In this document: in pieces, positions 32,078 through 38,858 of the stretch
Layout of the letters: each line of letters opens with the position of its first letter
How positions within the stretch are numbered: the first letter of the stretch is position 1
Assembly (NCBI RefSeq): GCF_000334155.1
Contig: NZ_ANNK01000040.1
Span: 1-38,858 of the forward strand
Direction: 5' to 3'
Source: Halalkalibacterium ligniniphilum
Lineage (GTDB): Bacteria; Bacillota; Bacilli; Bacillales; Bacillaceae_D
Length of the DNA: 38,858 nucleotides
The notes under the pieces: model-generated
What the model was told of the DNA's origin: nothing
The model's input: only the letters and a program-made list of their open reading frames with translations
The model's database searches: none
Position numbers and translations under genes: made by a program

Positions 32078-32135
32078 ATGCATGCAGGCTTCCAAAACCA
32101 TGCATGTGACGAAGTGTTGCAGGAATACAACACTT
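32078..32135. promoter_or_regulatory. Two inverted repeats upstream of the PerR-like gene
   Basis: ATGCATG/CATGCAT (32078-32105) and AAGTGTTG/CAACACTT (32112-32135) are both perfect. They lie 17-83 bases upstream of the PerR-like gene. They are not PerR or Fur boxes; their role is unknown. Candidate -10 hexamers in the same stretch are weak. Confidence 0.35.
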
Positions 32136-32354
32136 ACCCATTAAATAGGTTACTTGGTGTAAAGATTCAGGTGATAATGACCAGAAATCCTATACGGCAT
32201 TAGGATTTTTCGAATGATTAAGTTTTCGTTATCTCCGACTGGATCGCCCCAGCTAGTCGTGAGATTGTTTTTTGATCGTCATAGTCAATCACATCGTACG
32301 GTTTTTAATTACAATACTAATGATAACACTTCTCAATGAAAAATCAATACTTTT

Positions 32355-32369
32355 TTATAATAATTATAA
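32355..32369. promoter_or_regulatory. Perfect PerR box
   Basis: TTATAATAATTATAA is an exact match to the PerR operator consensus TTATAATNATTATAA and contains a -10-like TATAAT (32356-32361). It is about 300 bases from the PerR-like gene on one side and 440 bases from aceB on the other. Immediately downstream there is only an 8-codon frame (ATG 32401, preceded by AGAGGAAG). The 758-base gap 32053-32810 holds this box, the inverted repeats and the aceB promoter; I see no gene in it. Confidence 0.8.
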
Positions 32370-32565
32370 ATAGAGGTCGCTATAAAGAGGAAGAATTTGC
32401 ATGGAAAAGCAGGTGGAAACATTGGTATAACAGCCTTTTTGAAGGTTGATTCCGTTGCTTTAAAAGAGTGATTTTTTACATGAAGATCATTGGCATAATT
32501 ATGTTCATCTTCTCATTTAAAAAGCAATGACCTAGTGAAAGAGTATTTTTTTAGAATGTTCACAA

Positions 32566-32594
32566 TTGACAAAAAATATAACAGGTGGTTTAAT
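32566..32594 (+). promoter_or_regulatory. aceB promoter
   Basis: TTGACA (32566-32571), 17 bases, TTTAAT (32589-32594): a near-consensus sigma-A promoter, start near 32601. The -10 lies in a small palindrome GGTTTAATAACC. It gives aceB a 5' leader of about 210 bases in which I see no known riboswitch. Confidence 0.75.
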
Positions 32595-32612
32595 AACCTA
32601 AATAAGGAAACG

Positions 32613-32626
32613 GTATAACGGTTTCA
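32613..32626. promoter_or_regulatory. cre-like site in the aceB leader
   Basis: GTATAACGGTTTCA matches the cre consensus at 12 of 14 positions and lies about 12-25 bases past the predicted start, a usual place for CcpA repression. It also contains part of a direct repeat ACGGT. Plausible for a glyoxylate-cycle gene, not proven. Confidence 0.35.
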
Positions 32627-32810
32627 GGTATGGAACCCTCTACAGTTGAATCTTCTCGAAATAAAAGTTAATTCATCGATCCTCGCTGCTTTATTTCTTC
32701 TCATGATTTGGATGAACCAGCATTTAACCCAACAAAAAATAGGAATCTGGGGAAAAGTGTTTTTCAACAAGTAGTTTTGATGACAATCAAAAATTCGAAA
32801 GGGTGGTTGT

Positions 32811-34415
32811 ATGGCATTAAACACAATTAAAGTGCCTGAAGGGGTTCATATTACGAAAGCGGTTCCAACGGAGTTTGCTGGAATTTTGTCAGAAGGCGCT
32901 CTTGAGTTTGTCCGTGATCTCTCAAGGGAATTTTGTGATCGGAGAGAAAAACTTTTAAAGCATAGAGAAGAGAGGCAGAAAGACATTGATAAGGGCAACC
33001 TTCCAAGCTTTTTACCAGAAACTGAGCATATACGTAAGGGGCGGTGGAAGGTCGCACGAATTCCAGATGATCTCAAAGATCGGCGTGTGGAAATTACAGG
33101 TCCTGTAGACCGAAAAATGATGATCAATGCCTTGAATTCTGGGGCAAAGGTTTTTATGGCTGATTTTGAAGATGCCCATTCACCATCGTGGACGAACACG
33201 ATTCAAGGTCAAATTAATTTACGTGATGCAATCAATCGGACGATTGAGTATACAAATCCTGCAAATGGGAAGCACTACAAGCTGAATGAGGAAGTGGCTA
33301 CGTTGGTCGTCCGGGTGCGGGGCTTGCATCTTGAGGAAAAGCATGTGCTTGTAGATGGGACACCCATTTCTGGGGGGCTCTTTGATTTTGGCCTTTATTT
33401 TTACCATAATGCGAAAAAGCTACTCGCAAACGGGTCTGGTCCGTACTTTTACTTACCGAAAATCGAAAGCTATTTAGAAGCCCGTTTGTGGAATGATATC
33501 TTTCGTAAGGCACAGGAGACAATCGGTATTCCGGAAGGTTCGATTCGGGCAACAGTTTTAATTGAAACAATTCTAGCTGCCTTTGAAATGGATGAAATTT
33601 TGTATGAGCTACGCAAGCATGCAGCAGGATTAAATTGTGGACGTTGGGATTATATTTTCAGCTATTTAAAGCGTCTCCGTAATGTACCAGATGTCATTTT
33701 GCCTGATCGAGCTGCTGTAACGATGACAACACCTTTTATGCGGGCGTATTCCCTGCTTACCATTAAAACCTGTCATCGAAGAAACGTTCACGCGATCGGT
33801 GGAATGGCCGCACAGATTCCCATTAGAGGGGACCATGAAGCAAATGAGCAAGCGTTTGCGAAAGTCCGTGCAGATAAGGAGAGGGAAGTCTGTGATGGAC
33901 ATGATGGAACATGGGTAGCCCATCCTGATCTTGTCCCAGTTGCGCTGGAAATTTTTAATCAACTCATGCCAGAGCCAAACCAAATCGATAAGCAGCTTGA
34001 TGAGGTGGAGATTAAAGCAGAACAGTTGCTTGAAGTCCCAGAAGGAACAATTACTGAAGAAGGACTTCGCACCAATGTTCGTGTTGGTATTCAATATTTA
34101 GAGGCATGGCTTCGAGGGTACGGCGCTGTACCTATTTATCACTTGATGGAGGACGCGGCGACGGCTGAAATCTCAAGAGCGCAAATCTGGCAATGGATTC
34201 GACATGAAAAAGGTGTCCTGAATGATGGCAGAAAGGTGACATTTGAGCTTTATGAAAGCATACGCGATGAGGAGCTGCAAAAGATTCAGCAGTTTATAGG
34301 TGAAGAACGATATCTTGCCAGTAAATTTGACCTCGCTGCTCGCTTGTTTACAGATTTAACACGTAAGGATGAGTTTGAAGAGTTTTTGACGATTCTTGGT
34401 TATAGGCATCTTTAA
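32811..34415 (+). CDS. aceB: Malate synthase A
   Basis: Malate synthase joins glyoxylate and acetyl-CoA to give malate, the second step of the glyoxylate bypass. At 534 residues it is the A isoform. Visible are the family motifs [11 protein letters not shown] (near 114-124), the signature [16 protein letters not shown] (near 275-290), PFMRAY, and catalytic D448 in [22 protein letters not shown] precedes the ATG. Isocitrate lyase (aceA), commonly its neighbour in Bacilli, is not adjacent; instead a short redox-gene fragment and crcB genes follow. Promoter and cre-like site lie upstream. Confidence 0.96.
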   Translation: MALNTIKVPEGVHITKAVPTEFAGILSEGALEFVRDLSREFCDRREKLLKHREERQKDIDKGNLPSFLPETEHIRKGRWKVARIPDDLKDRRVEITGPVDRKMMINALNSGAKVFMADFEDAHSPSWTNTIQGQINLRDAINRTIEYTNPANGKHYKLNEEVATLVVRVRGLHLEEKHVLVDGTPISGGLFDFGLYFYHNAKKLLANGSGPYFYLPKIESYLEARLWNDIFRKAQETIGIPEGSIRATVLIETILAAFEMDEILYELRKHAAGLNCGRWDYIFSYLKRLRNVPDVILPDRAAVTMTTPFMRAYSLLTIKTCHRRNVHAIGGMAAQIPIRGDHEANEQAFAKVRADKEREVCDGHDGTWVAHPDLVPVALEIFNQLMPEPNQIDKQLDEVEIKAEQLLEVPEGTITEEGLRTNVRVGIQYLEAWLRGYGAVPIYHLMEDAATAEISRAQIWQWIRHEKGVLNDGRKVTFELYESIRDEELQKIQQFIGEERYLASKFDLAARLFTDLTRKDEFEEFLTILGYRHL

Positions 34416-34463
34416 AGAGGGAGGAAGAGATCAGATAAAATATAACGGCGCTTTTTTCTTTGA

Positions 34464-34544
34464 AAACGGGTGGAGCTGATGAGAGCCTGTTCCACGAAAG
34501 TAAAAAATGGTGATGTCATTGATACGGTTGCAGAAGAAGTCTAA
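34464..34544 (+). pseudogene. Possible fragment of formate dehydrogenase-like alpha subunit
   Basis: The frame KRVELMRACSTKVKNGDVIDTVAEEV then stop resembles the ferredoxin-like N-terminal domain of formate dehydrogenase alpha/NADH dehydrogenase G proteins, where a similar RACSTKVxxGMVIxT stretch supplies an iron-sulfur cysteine. Only this short block is recognisable; nothing convincing follows. Resemblance is from memory of the family, so this is tentative. The remaining aceB-crcB gap has a CACTTC/GAAGTG hairpin at about 34550-34589. Confidence 0.35.
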
Positions 34545-34689
34545 GAAGCACTTCCGCACACACCTCCTTTATGAAAGGTGGCGAAGTGTAGCTGGCAAAC
34601 GCGCATTCTTTCCATCATGAAGTTGTGCTTGCTTCTCCAATGCGATAAAGTTTTGATAAACAACTTGTCAGTAACAGGGAGGAGCTTTT

Positions 34690-35088
34690 GTGAAAGAACG
34701 GATGATCAATCTTCTTTCAATTGGGGCAGGAGGAGCAATCGGGGCGCTTCTTCGGTATGCCATCAATACATTCAACCATTATGCTGGGCTTCCGCTTGGA
34801 ACATTGCTTGCCAATTGGTTAGGGAGCCTGTTACTTGGGCTCTTTACAGGCTGGTTTATTCACCGTGTACCGAGGGAGTGGCTAAAGCTTGGCTTGACGG
34901 TTGGTTTATGCGGTGGCTTTACAACGATGTCAACGCTTGCCTTGGATACGACCTTTTTGTTTGTCCATGAAAACGTGCTGCAGGCGTCCGGCTATCTTAT
35001 CGCTTCTCTAGGCGGAGGGGTTCTCCTTGCGTGGGTTGGTTACATAATCGGCTTTAAGGCGGCAAAGGAAGGAGTGGAAGCCCAGTGA
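34690..35088 (+). CDS. crcB1: Fluoride channel CrcB/Fluc, subunit 1
   Basis: CrcB (Fluc) proteins are small four-helix fluoride-specific channels that work as antiparallel dimers in the cytoplasmic membrane. This 132-residue member has GGAIGALLRY (near 11-20), the pore asparagine in LLANWLGSLLLG and the GGFTTMSTLALDT motif (near 76-88). The start is GTG, five bases after GGAG. It overlaps crcB2 by four bases, so the two are made together, likely as a heterodimer. No fluoride riboswitch is seen upstream. Confidence 0.92.
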   Translation: MKERMINLLSIGAGGAIGALLRYAINTFNHYAGLPLGTLLANWLGSLLLGLFTGWFIHRVPREWLKLGLTVGLCGGFTTMSTLALDTTFLFVHENVLQASGYLIASLGGGVLLAWVGYIIGFKAAKEGVEAQ

Positions 35089-35465
35089 ATCTCATGTTGC
35101 TCGTTGTTGGCGGGGCCTTAGGAGCGATTGCCCGTTATGAACTGGGACGCTTTTTTACGACACGATCTGTAGCTTCTTCGCTTCCGTTAGCCATGCTTTT
35201 CGTTAACCTTATTGGTTCATTTGGCTTAGGCCTGTTGGTCAGTTTACGATTTCAAACGATGCAGGTTGATAGCACAGATTCCTTCTATTTGCTGTTGGGT
35301 ACCGGCTTTTTCGGTGCCTTTACGACCTTTTCAACCTTTAGTATGGAGGCTGTTCAGTTGTTTCAAAAAAAGCGATTGAAGGAGGGGTGTCTCTATATTG
35401 GGCTTAGCCTCGTTGGCTCTGTAGGCTTGTTCATTGGGGGATTTTACGCAGGGAGCTGGCTGTAA
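35085..35465 (+). CDS. crcB2: Fluoride channel CrcB/Fluc, subunit 2
   Basis: The 126-residue partner of crcB1, with GGALGAIARYELGRF (near 9-23), LFVNLIGSFGLG (near 39-50) and GAFTTFSTFSMEA (near 77-89). The phenylalanine-rich FTTFSTF form here, against MST in subunit 1, fits the pattern that paired Fluc subunits divide pore residues between them. The start is GTG within the crcB1 stop (GTGA). A bidirectional terminator follows the stop. Confidence 0.92.
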   Translation: MNLMLLVVGGALGAIARYELGRFFTTRSVASSLPLAMLFVNLIGSFGLGLLVSLRFQTMQVDSTDSFYLLLGTGFFGAFTTFSTFSMEAVQLFQKKRLKEGCLYIGLSLVGSVGLFIGGFYAGSWL

Positions 35466-35485
35466 GGTACATAACAAGGCGCACA

Positions 35486-35523
35486 AAATAACGACGACCC
35501 AGCTAGGACGTCGTTATTTTTTT
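35486..35523. terminator. Shared terminator between crcB2 and modB
   Basis: AAATAACGACG (35486-35496) and CGTCGTTATTT (35509-35519) form a perfect 11-base stem with T-run on the plus side and A/T flank on the other. It separates convergent crcB2 and modB and overlaps the modB stop. Confidence 0.9.
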
Positions 35524-36170
35524 GCTCTTTGAACGAAGCTGAGTAGGATAAATGAAAAGACAATAATGGAAATAACCCAGTAGTAGGCAAGGGTTTGATT
35601 CCCTGTTTCTACCGCTAAGTAGATTGCAATCGGAACGGTTTGTGTACGACCAGGAATGCTCCCGGCAAACATGAGGGTCGCTCCAAATTCTCCTAACGCT
35701 CGTGCAAAGCCTAGAACAAATCCAGTAAGAAGGGCTTGTTTTGCGAGAGGGAGTGTGACATAAAAAAAGACTTGCAGCTCGCTTCCCCCCATTGAACGGG
35801 CTGCATCCTCTAAGTCTGTGTCTACCTCTTCAAAGCCCGTTTTAATCATTTGAAAGACGAGAGGGAAAGCAACCACGGTGGCGGCAATCACTGCTGCCCA
35901 ATAGGAAAAAACGAGAGGCTGTTGAAAAAGCCACTCGAAGGCACGTCCTATCCAGCTATTTCTCCCCATCAGCACTAAGAGCCCGAAGCCGATGACGGTA
36001 GGGGGCAGAACAAGCGGGAGCATCAGGGCTGTCTCGACAAATATCTTTCCTTTAAACGATCTTTTTTTCATAAATGAGGCAGCGATTAATGCAAGAAAAA
36101 ACGCTAGAGTGCTTGCCACAATAACGACCTGCAAAGAAAGGAGGATCGGTGTCCAAAAACTTTGTGCCAT
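35514..36170 (-). CDS. modB: Molybdate ABC transporter permease ModB
   Basis: ModB forms the membrane pore of the molybdate importer. The 218-residue protein has about five hydrophobic segments and the permease EAA-type loop DAARSMGGSELQVFFYVTLPLA near 123-144 that docks the ATPase. The family-typical LPPTVIGFGLL and ARALGEFGATLMFAG segments are present. It starts six bases after the modA stop. No modC ATPase gene follows; modB is the last gene before the convergent terminator. Confidence 0.93.
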   Translation of the reverse strand: MAQSFWTPILLSLQVVIVASTLAFFLALIAASFMKKRSFKGKIFVETALMLPLVLPPTVIGFGLLVLMGRNSWIGRAFEWLFQQPLVFSYWAAVIAATVVAFPLVFQMIKTGFEEVDTDLEDAARSMGGSELQVFFYVTLPLAKQALLTGFVLGFARALGEFGATLMFAGSIPGRTQTVPIAIYLAVETGNQTLAYYWVISIIVFSFILLSFVQRAKK

Positions 36171-36176
36171 CAGGAT

Positions 36177-36941
36177 CTAAGCTCCTTCAAAGCCGTATTT
36201 TTGTAAGATCTCAAGGGCCTCGTCACTTGTTAGCCATTCATAAAATGCTTCTGCTTCCTCTGGATTAGTCGATTGTTGAAGAAGGCCAATCGGATAAATA
36301 ATCGGTTCATGACTGTCACTAGGGGCCTCTGCAATGATGTCAACGGTTTCAGAAGCAACCGCATCGGTTTGATAAACGAACGCTGCGTCTACATTTTTTG
36401 TTTCAGTGTAGGTAAGCACTTGTCGAACATCGTTTCCGAAAATCAGCTTTGGTTGAAGCTCGTCCCATAAATGGAGGGTTTTAAGTGTCTCCATTGCATA
36501 TTGTCCTGCAGGAACGGTTTCTGGCTGACCGATGGCGATGCGGGTAATTTTATCGTCAAGCAGGATTTGTAAATCGGCTCGTTCAAAATCGCTATCCTTA
36601 TGGGTAATCAGGACAAGCTTATTTCGAAGTAACGGTTGCTGCTTTTTAATGAGTCCTTGCTCTTCAAGGTCGTTCATCTCCTTTGCCGCTGCAGAAAGAA
36701 ATAAATCTGCCGGGGCCCCTTGTTCTATTTGATGCTTTAATGTGCCCGATGATCCGAAATTGGGGACAAGGGTGATATTTTCATGATTCGCTTCATATGT
36801 TTCCTTCAATTCAGTAAAAGCTTCTGTTAAGCTTGCGGCTGTTTGAATATGGAGTTCTGCAGAGCTCGATGGAGTGCTACAAGCTGTTACGATAAAAGTT
36901 AGGCTTAGAATGATGATTAGAAAAGATCGAAAGCAGTTCAT
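36177..36941 (-). CDS. modA: Molybdate-binding lipoprotein ModA
   Basis: ModA is the extracellular substrate-binding protein of the molybdate importer. The 254-residue precursor has an N-terminal hydrophobic signal ending in the lipobox VTAC (C21), after which the mature protein would be lipid-anchored. Family motifs are AASLTEAFTEL, FGSSGTLKHQIEQGAPADLFLSA split across residues 63-90, and the C-terminal FYEWLTSDEA...KYGFE. GGAG lies seven bases before the ATG. It is the first gene of modAB. Confidence 0.94.
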   Translation of the reverse strand: MNCFRSFLIIILSLTFIVTACSTPSSSAELHIQTAASLTEAFTELKETYEANHENITLVPNFGSSGTLKHQIEQGAPADLFLSAAAKEMNDLEEQGLIKKQQPLLRNKLVLITHKDSDFERADLQILLDDKITRIAIGQPETVPAGQYAMETLKTLHLWDELQPKLIFGNDVRQVLTYTETKNVDAAFVYQTDAVASETVDIIAEAPSDSHEPIIYPIGLLQQSTNPEEAEAFYEWLTSDEALEILQKYGFEGA

Positions 36942-37051
36942 TTGTTTTCTCCTTCGCTCATAAAATCTCTATTCATTATAACGAAACCTTCTTCTTAATA
37001 GCCAGTGTTCTTGCTGTGAAAGGGAAATCTTTTGAAAGCAGTGGTTAGTGA

Positions 37052-37081
37052 TTGTTACAGAAAGAGGGATAAACGTATAAT
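37052..37081 (+). promoter_or_regulatory. Promoter left in front of the ktrB pseudogene
   Basis: TTGTTA (37052-37057), 18 bases, and TATAAT (37076-37081) are a good promoter. AAGGAG (37093-37098) and ATG 37100 follow, so the transcription and translation start of the lost transporter are retained. Confidence 0.6.
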
Positions 37082-37099
37082 AGGGGTTCTACAAGGAGA

Positions 37100-37632
37100 A
37101 TGACCTTTTTAAAGATCGAGTTGAAGATTGTTTAAAACAGGATTATACTGCAAAGCTGATGCTTGTAGGTACATTTGTTGTTAATGTGGTTGCAACACTC
37201 GTCATTTTTTATTAGAGTATGGTAATCCAGCGACATTAGGGAGCTTAGGTCTCGGTGAGAAAATGCAGTGACAACAAGAACGGCGGGGTGTAACTCGATT
37301 GATATTGGTGGTTTGAATTTTTCGACGGCTATATTCATGATCGCCCTTATGTTTATTGGTGCAGGTAGTGCATCAACAGGTGGTGGGATTAAGCGTTATT
37401 ATCGTGACCGTTTGGGCCTTTTTAAAAGGAAAGCGAGAAACCGTGCTTTTTGAGCGGACGATTAAGCAATCCATCATTACAAGGGCGTTAGCGATAAGTA
37501 CGATCAGTCTTCTTTTTGTTTTTTTTTTTTTAGCAATTTTTCTTTTAACGATTACTGAAAAAGCACCCCTTGACATTAGCCTTTTCATTAGCACGTTCGG
37601 CGCCGGCAGCTCGGATTCGCTATCCAGAGGAA
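37100..37632 (+). pseudogene. ktrB: KtrB-type potassium transporter remnant
   Basis: Frame pieces reassemble into the C-terminal half of KtrB. They run KLMLVGTFVVNVVATLVIFY(stop), LEYGNPATLGSLGLGEKM(stop), then TTRTAGCNSIDIGGLNFSTAIFMIALMFIGAGSASTGGGIK, then after a frameshift VWAFLKGKRETVLFERTIKQSIITRALA...FLLTITEKAP. The RTAG...MFIGAGSAST...GIK pattern is the third/fourth pore-loop region of Ktr/Trk transporters. The N-terminal half is deleted between the retained start and residue about 200; the 3' end is cut near a dispersed repeat. No ktrA or ktrC neighbour is seen. Confidence 0.85.
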
Positions 37633-37657
37633 GAGATCATGACAGGAACAAGATCAA

Positions 37658-37850
37658 AAGGGGCTGGGACAAAAGAGTTTTTATTAATGAGACATCCGAA
37701 CGTCATGATCGTTGATGTATAGCATTCGCTTCGGAAATATCCTTCGCTTTCCGCGGGCGGCGGGTGAGCCTCCTCGTGCTTTTCGCACTGTGGGGTCTCA
37801 CCCTTGCCTTTGTCCCGCAGGAGTCTACGTCTATTTCCTCCGCTTAGGTT
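37658..37850. repeat. Bacillaceae palindromic intergenic repeat
   Basis: The stretch opens GGGGCTGGGACAAAAG and contains CGCTTTCCGCGGG, a hairpin with arms GGGTGAG (37762-37768) and CTCACCC (37797-37803) plus GTGC/GCAC, and CCCGCAGGAGTCTACG...TTCCTCCGCTTAG. I recognise this layout from intergenic repeats of Bacillaceae genomes. Only one copy is in the window. It abuts the broken end of ktrB. The plus-strand open frame across it (37712-37990) is not a gene. Confidence 0.7.
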
Positions 37851-37939
37851 GTGCATTGTTGCATTTTCAATCATACACGTTTGTTATGTCACAGCCTCAG
37901 AAATTAGCTCTTGATGGGCTGGAGCATGCGGAAAATGAA

Positions 37940-38245
37940 TCATCGTGCTACCACCTCAAATTGTTTAACTTCTGGAATGATCTTCGCTAACTCTTGATCA
38001 GGGTAGTTTTTTTCTAATTTATGAATTTTTTTAAATTCGTCGCTACGTGCCTATTGTAAATAGTCCTTTTTAGTTTCCCAACCAATTTCAATTGTTAACT
38101 CACCTGGTTTTTTATCATTTTGAAGCAGTTGAAAATGAACAAATCATTGGGCTTTATCAACAAGCCGGGAGCGGTTTTGATAAATGCTAATGACTTCCTC
38201 AGCTTTTTCATTTGGCATTCGAAACGTCGAATGAACGATAAACAT
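37940..38245 (-). pseudogene. Antibiotic-biosynthesis-monooxygenase (ABM) domain protein, two nonsense codons
   Basis: From ATG 38245, with GGAGG about eight bases upstream, one continuous frame reads MFIVHSTFRMPNEKAEEVI...RSRLVDKAQ, TGA, FVHFQLLQNDKKPGELTIEIGWE...DYLQ, TAG, ARSDEFKKIHKLEKNYPDQEL...EVKQFEVVAR, TGA. It is the dimeric ferredoxin-like ABM fold of small haem-degrading or quinol monooxygenase-like proteins. Both stops are in frame, apparently replacing a Gly-type codon and the Trp of a (N/Q)WxRS motif, so this is a very recent pseudogene with no frameshift. Confidence 0.8.
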
Positions 38246-38334
38246 AGCAAGAACCTCCGAATAGCGAAAGATTTAGTGAGCTTATCTCTCTAGCATCATA
38301 TAGAGGAGGAGATAGAAAGAACAATCGAATTTTC

Positions 38335-38858
38335 CTATTTTAGAGAAGCACGTGATAACGTTATGGCGCTTAAAATAGCAAACATGATGCCAACAAGCAG
38401 CAACCAGGCAAATTGCAGCAGGCTTGTGGTCATTTCGATAAGAAATGTAAAGATGAACTCACGGGACGCAGGGATGAGAAATAAGAAAGCGGCAAAGGCG
38501 AAGAAAAGATAGCTTGCGCTTTTTCCAAACCGATAGTTAAGGCTTGCAATGAAAAAGAGGCTCAGCATCAAAAAGACCATAAGTGTGAAATCTGTCCAAA
38601 GGATGTTTAAAAACGTTGGTTCTAAGCCAAGCAATGATGGAATGACAGCGATGTTGATTTCAGCAGAAGACGTGGCGGCTAGCGCTAGTAACGAGAAATA
38701 CAAGCTTGCTTGAAGAAACGCCATTAAAAGGGCGAGTGCCATAAGATAAAAGCTGCTATTTAAGACAAAACCAATACGTGTGGCCCCAAGATGAATGAAG
38801 TAAGGAAAGTCATCTTTCAGAAGAATATAGCTTGTGATCGAAGCCCAAATGTAACCAG
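38335..38858 (-). CDS. Multi-pass membrane protein, 5' end beyond the window
   Basis: The minus-strand frame ends at TAG 38335 and stays open to the window edge, giving 173 visible residues; the ATG at 38742 is internal, since the frame upstream is hydrophobic and coding-like (YIWASITSYILLKDD...IHLGATRIGFVLNSSFYLM). About five membrane helices are visible, the last ending SAITLSRASLK. No family motif is recognised; an ABC-2-like permease is one possibility. It is the same strand as the ABM pseudogene 89 bases downstream. Confidence 0.6.
   Translation of the reverse strand, partial: GYIWASITSYILLKDDFPYFIHLGATRIGFVLNSSFYLMALALLMAFLQASLYFSLLALAATSSAEINIAVIPSLLGLEPTFLNILWTDFTLMVFLMLSLFFIASLNYRFGKSASYLFFAFAAFLFLIPASREFIFTFLIEMTTSLLQFAWLLLVGIMFAILSAITLSRASLK

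Noticed and set aside
34420-34690. Fluoride riboswitch before crcB1
   Set aside because: CTGATGAGAGCC at 34476 resembles its 3' core, but the paired 5' GATG core and pseudoknot partner are not found.
34578-34970. 130-residue plus-strand frame
   Set aside because: Out-of-frame shadow of crcB1, without a ribosome-binding site or membrane pattern.
37712-37990. 92-residue plus-strand frame
   Set aside because: It runs through the palindromic Bacillaceae repeat and antisense to the end of the ABM pseudogene.

Overview
The window reads as a chromosomal segment of a low-to-moderate GC Bacillaceae (Bacillus/Alkalihalobacillus/Shouchella-type Firmicute). The gene order is that of Bacillus: his operon - TPR gene - trxB - yvcI/rapZ/yvcK/whiA/crh - clpP - rpoN - cggR/gapA/pgk/tpiA/gpmI/eno - secG/est/rnr/smpB/ssrA. 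Ribosome-binding sites are strong GGAGG types. Regulatory DNA is recognisably Firmicute (CtsR box, CggR operator, PerR box, cre-like sites), as are Crh, CggR and an HPr-type serine site. The species cannot be fixed from sequence alone.

Layout. (1) 219-6648: complete eight-gene histidine operon hisZGDBHAF-hisIE, tightly overlapping, closed by a terminator. (2) 7274-9375: YvcD-type TPR protein and thioredoxin reductase trxB; the trxB terminator is immediately followed by a decayed group IIC intron (9516-10441). (3) 10543-14330: yvcI-rapZ-yvcK-whiA-crh, a cell-envelope/carbon-control operon. (4) clpP on the minus strand with a CtsR box over its -35, then rpoN (sigL) behind two cre-like sites, then a small glutaredoxin-like gene. 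(5) 17398-24643: CggR operator, cggR and the five triose-phase glycolysis genes. (6) 25214-30015: secG, est, rnr, smpB and tmRNA, i.e. secretion plus RNA and ribosome quality control. (7) 30016-38858: a looser region with an FtsX-type permease pseudogene, a YjbQ-family gene, a PerR-like regulator with a 35-residue zinc-ribbon gene behind it, an orphan perfect PerR box, malate synthase aceB without aceA, a crcB/fluC pair, modAB without modC, a ktrB pseudogene, a Bacillaceae palindromic repeat, a monooxygenase pseudogene and a membrane-protein gene cut by the window edge.

How parts work together. HisZ plus short HisG form the regulated first enzyme of the pathway finished by HisF/HisH and HisIE. 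RapZ/YvcK/WhiA/Crh, CggR and the cre-like sites place carbon-flux control next to central glycolysis. RNase R, SmpB and tmRNA form the trans-translation set, with ClpP as the protease subunit that degrades tagged products.

The most unusual material is between genes: (a) a three-copy element (15446, 25566 minus, 28959) whose conserved blocks resemble a T-box antiterminator although it lies beside no amino-acid gene; (b) a two-copy, roughly 150-base repeat, each copy just behind an operon terminator (6772 and 24759); (c) the PerR-like regulator / mini zinc-ribbon / orphan PerR-box locus; and (d) a cluster of recent pseudogenes at the right end. No CRISPR array, prophage, tRNA or rRNA gene was seen.
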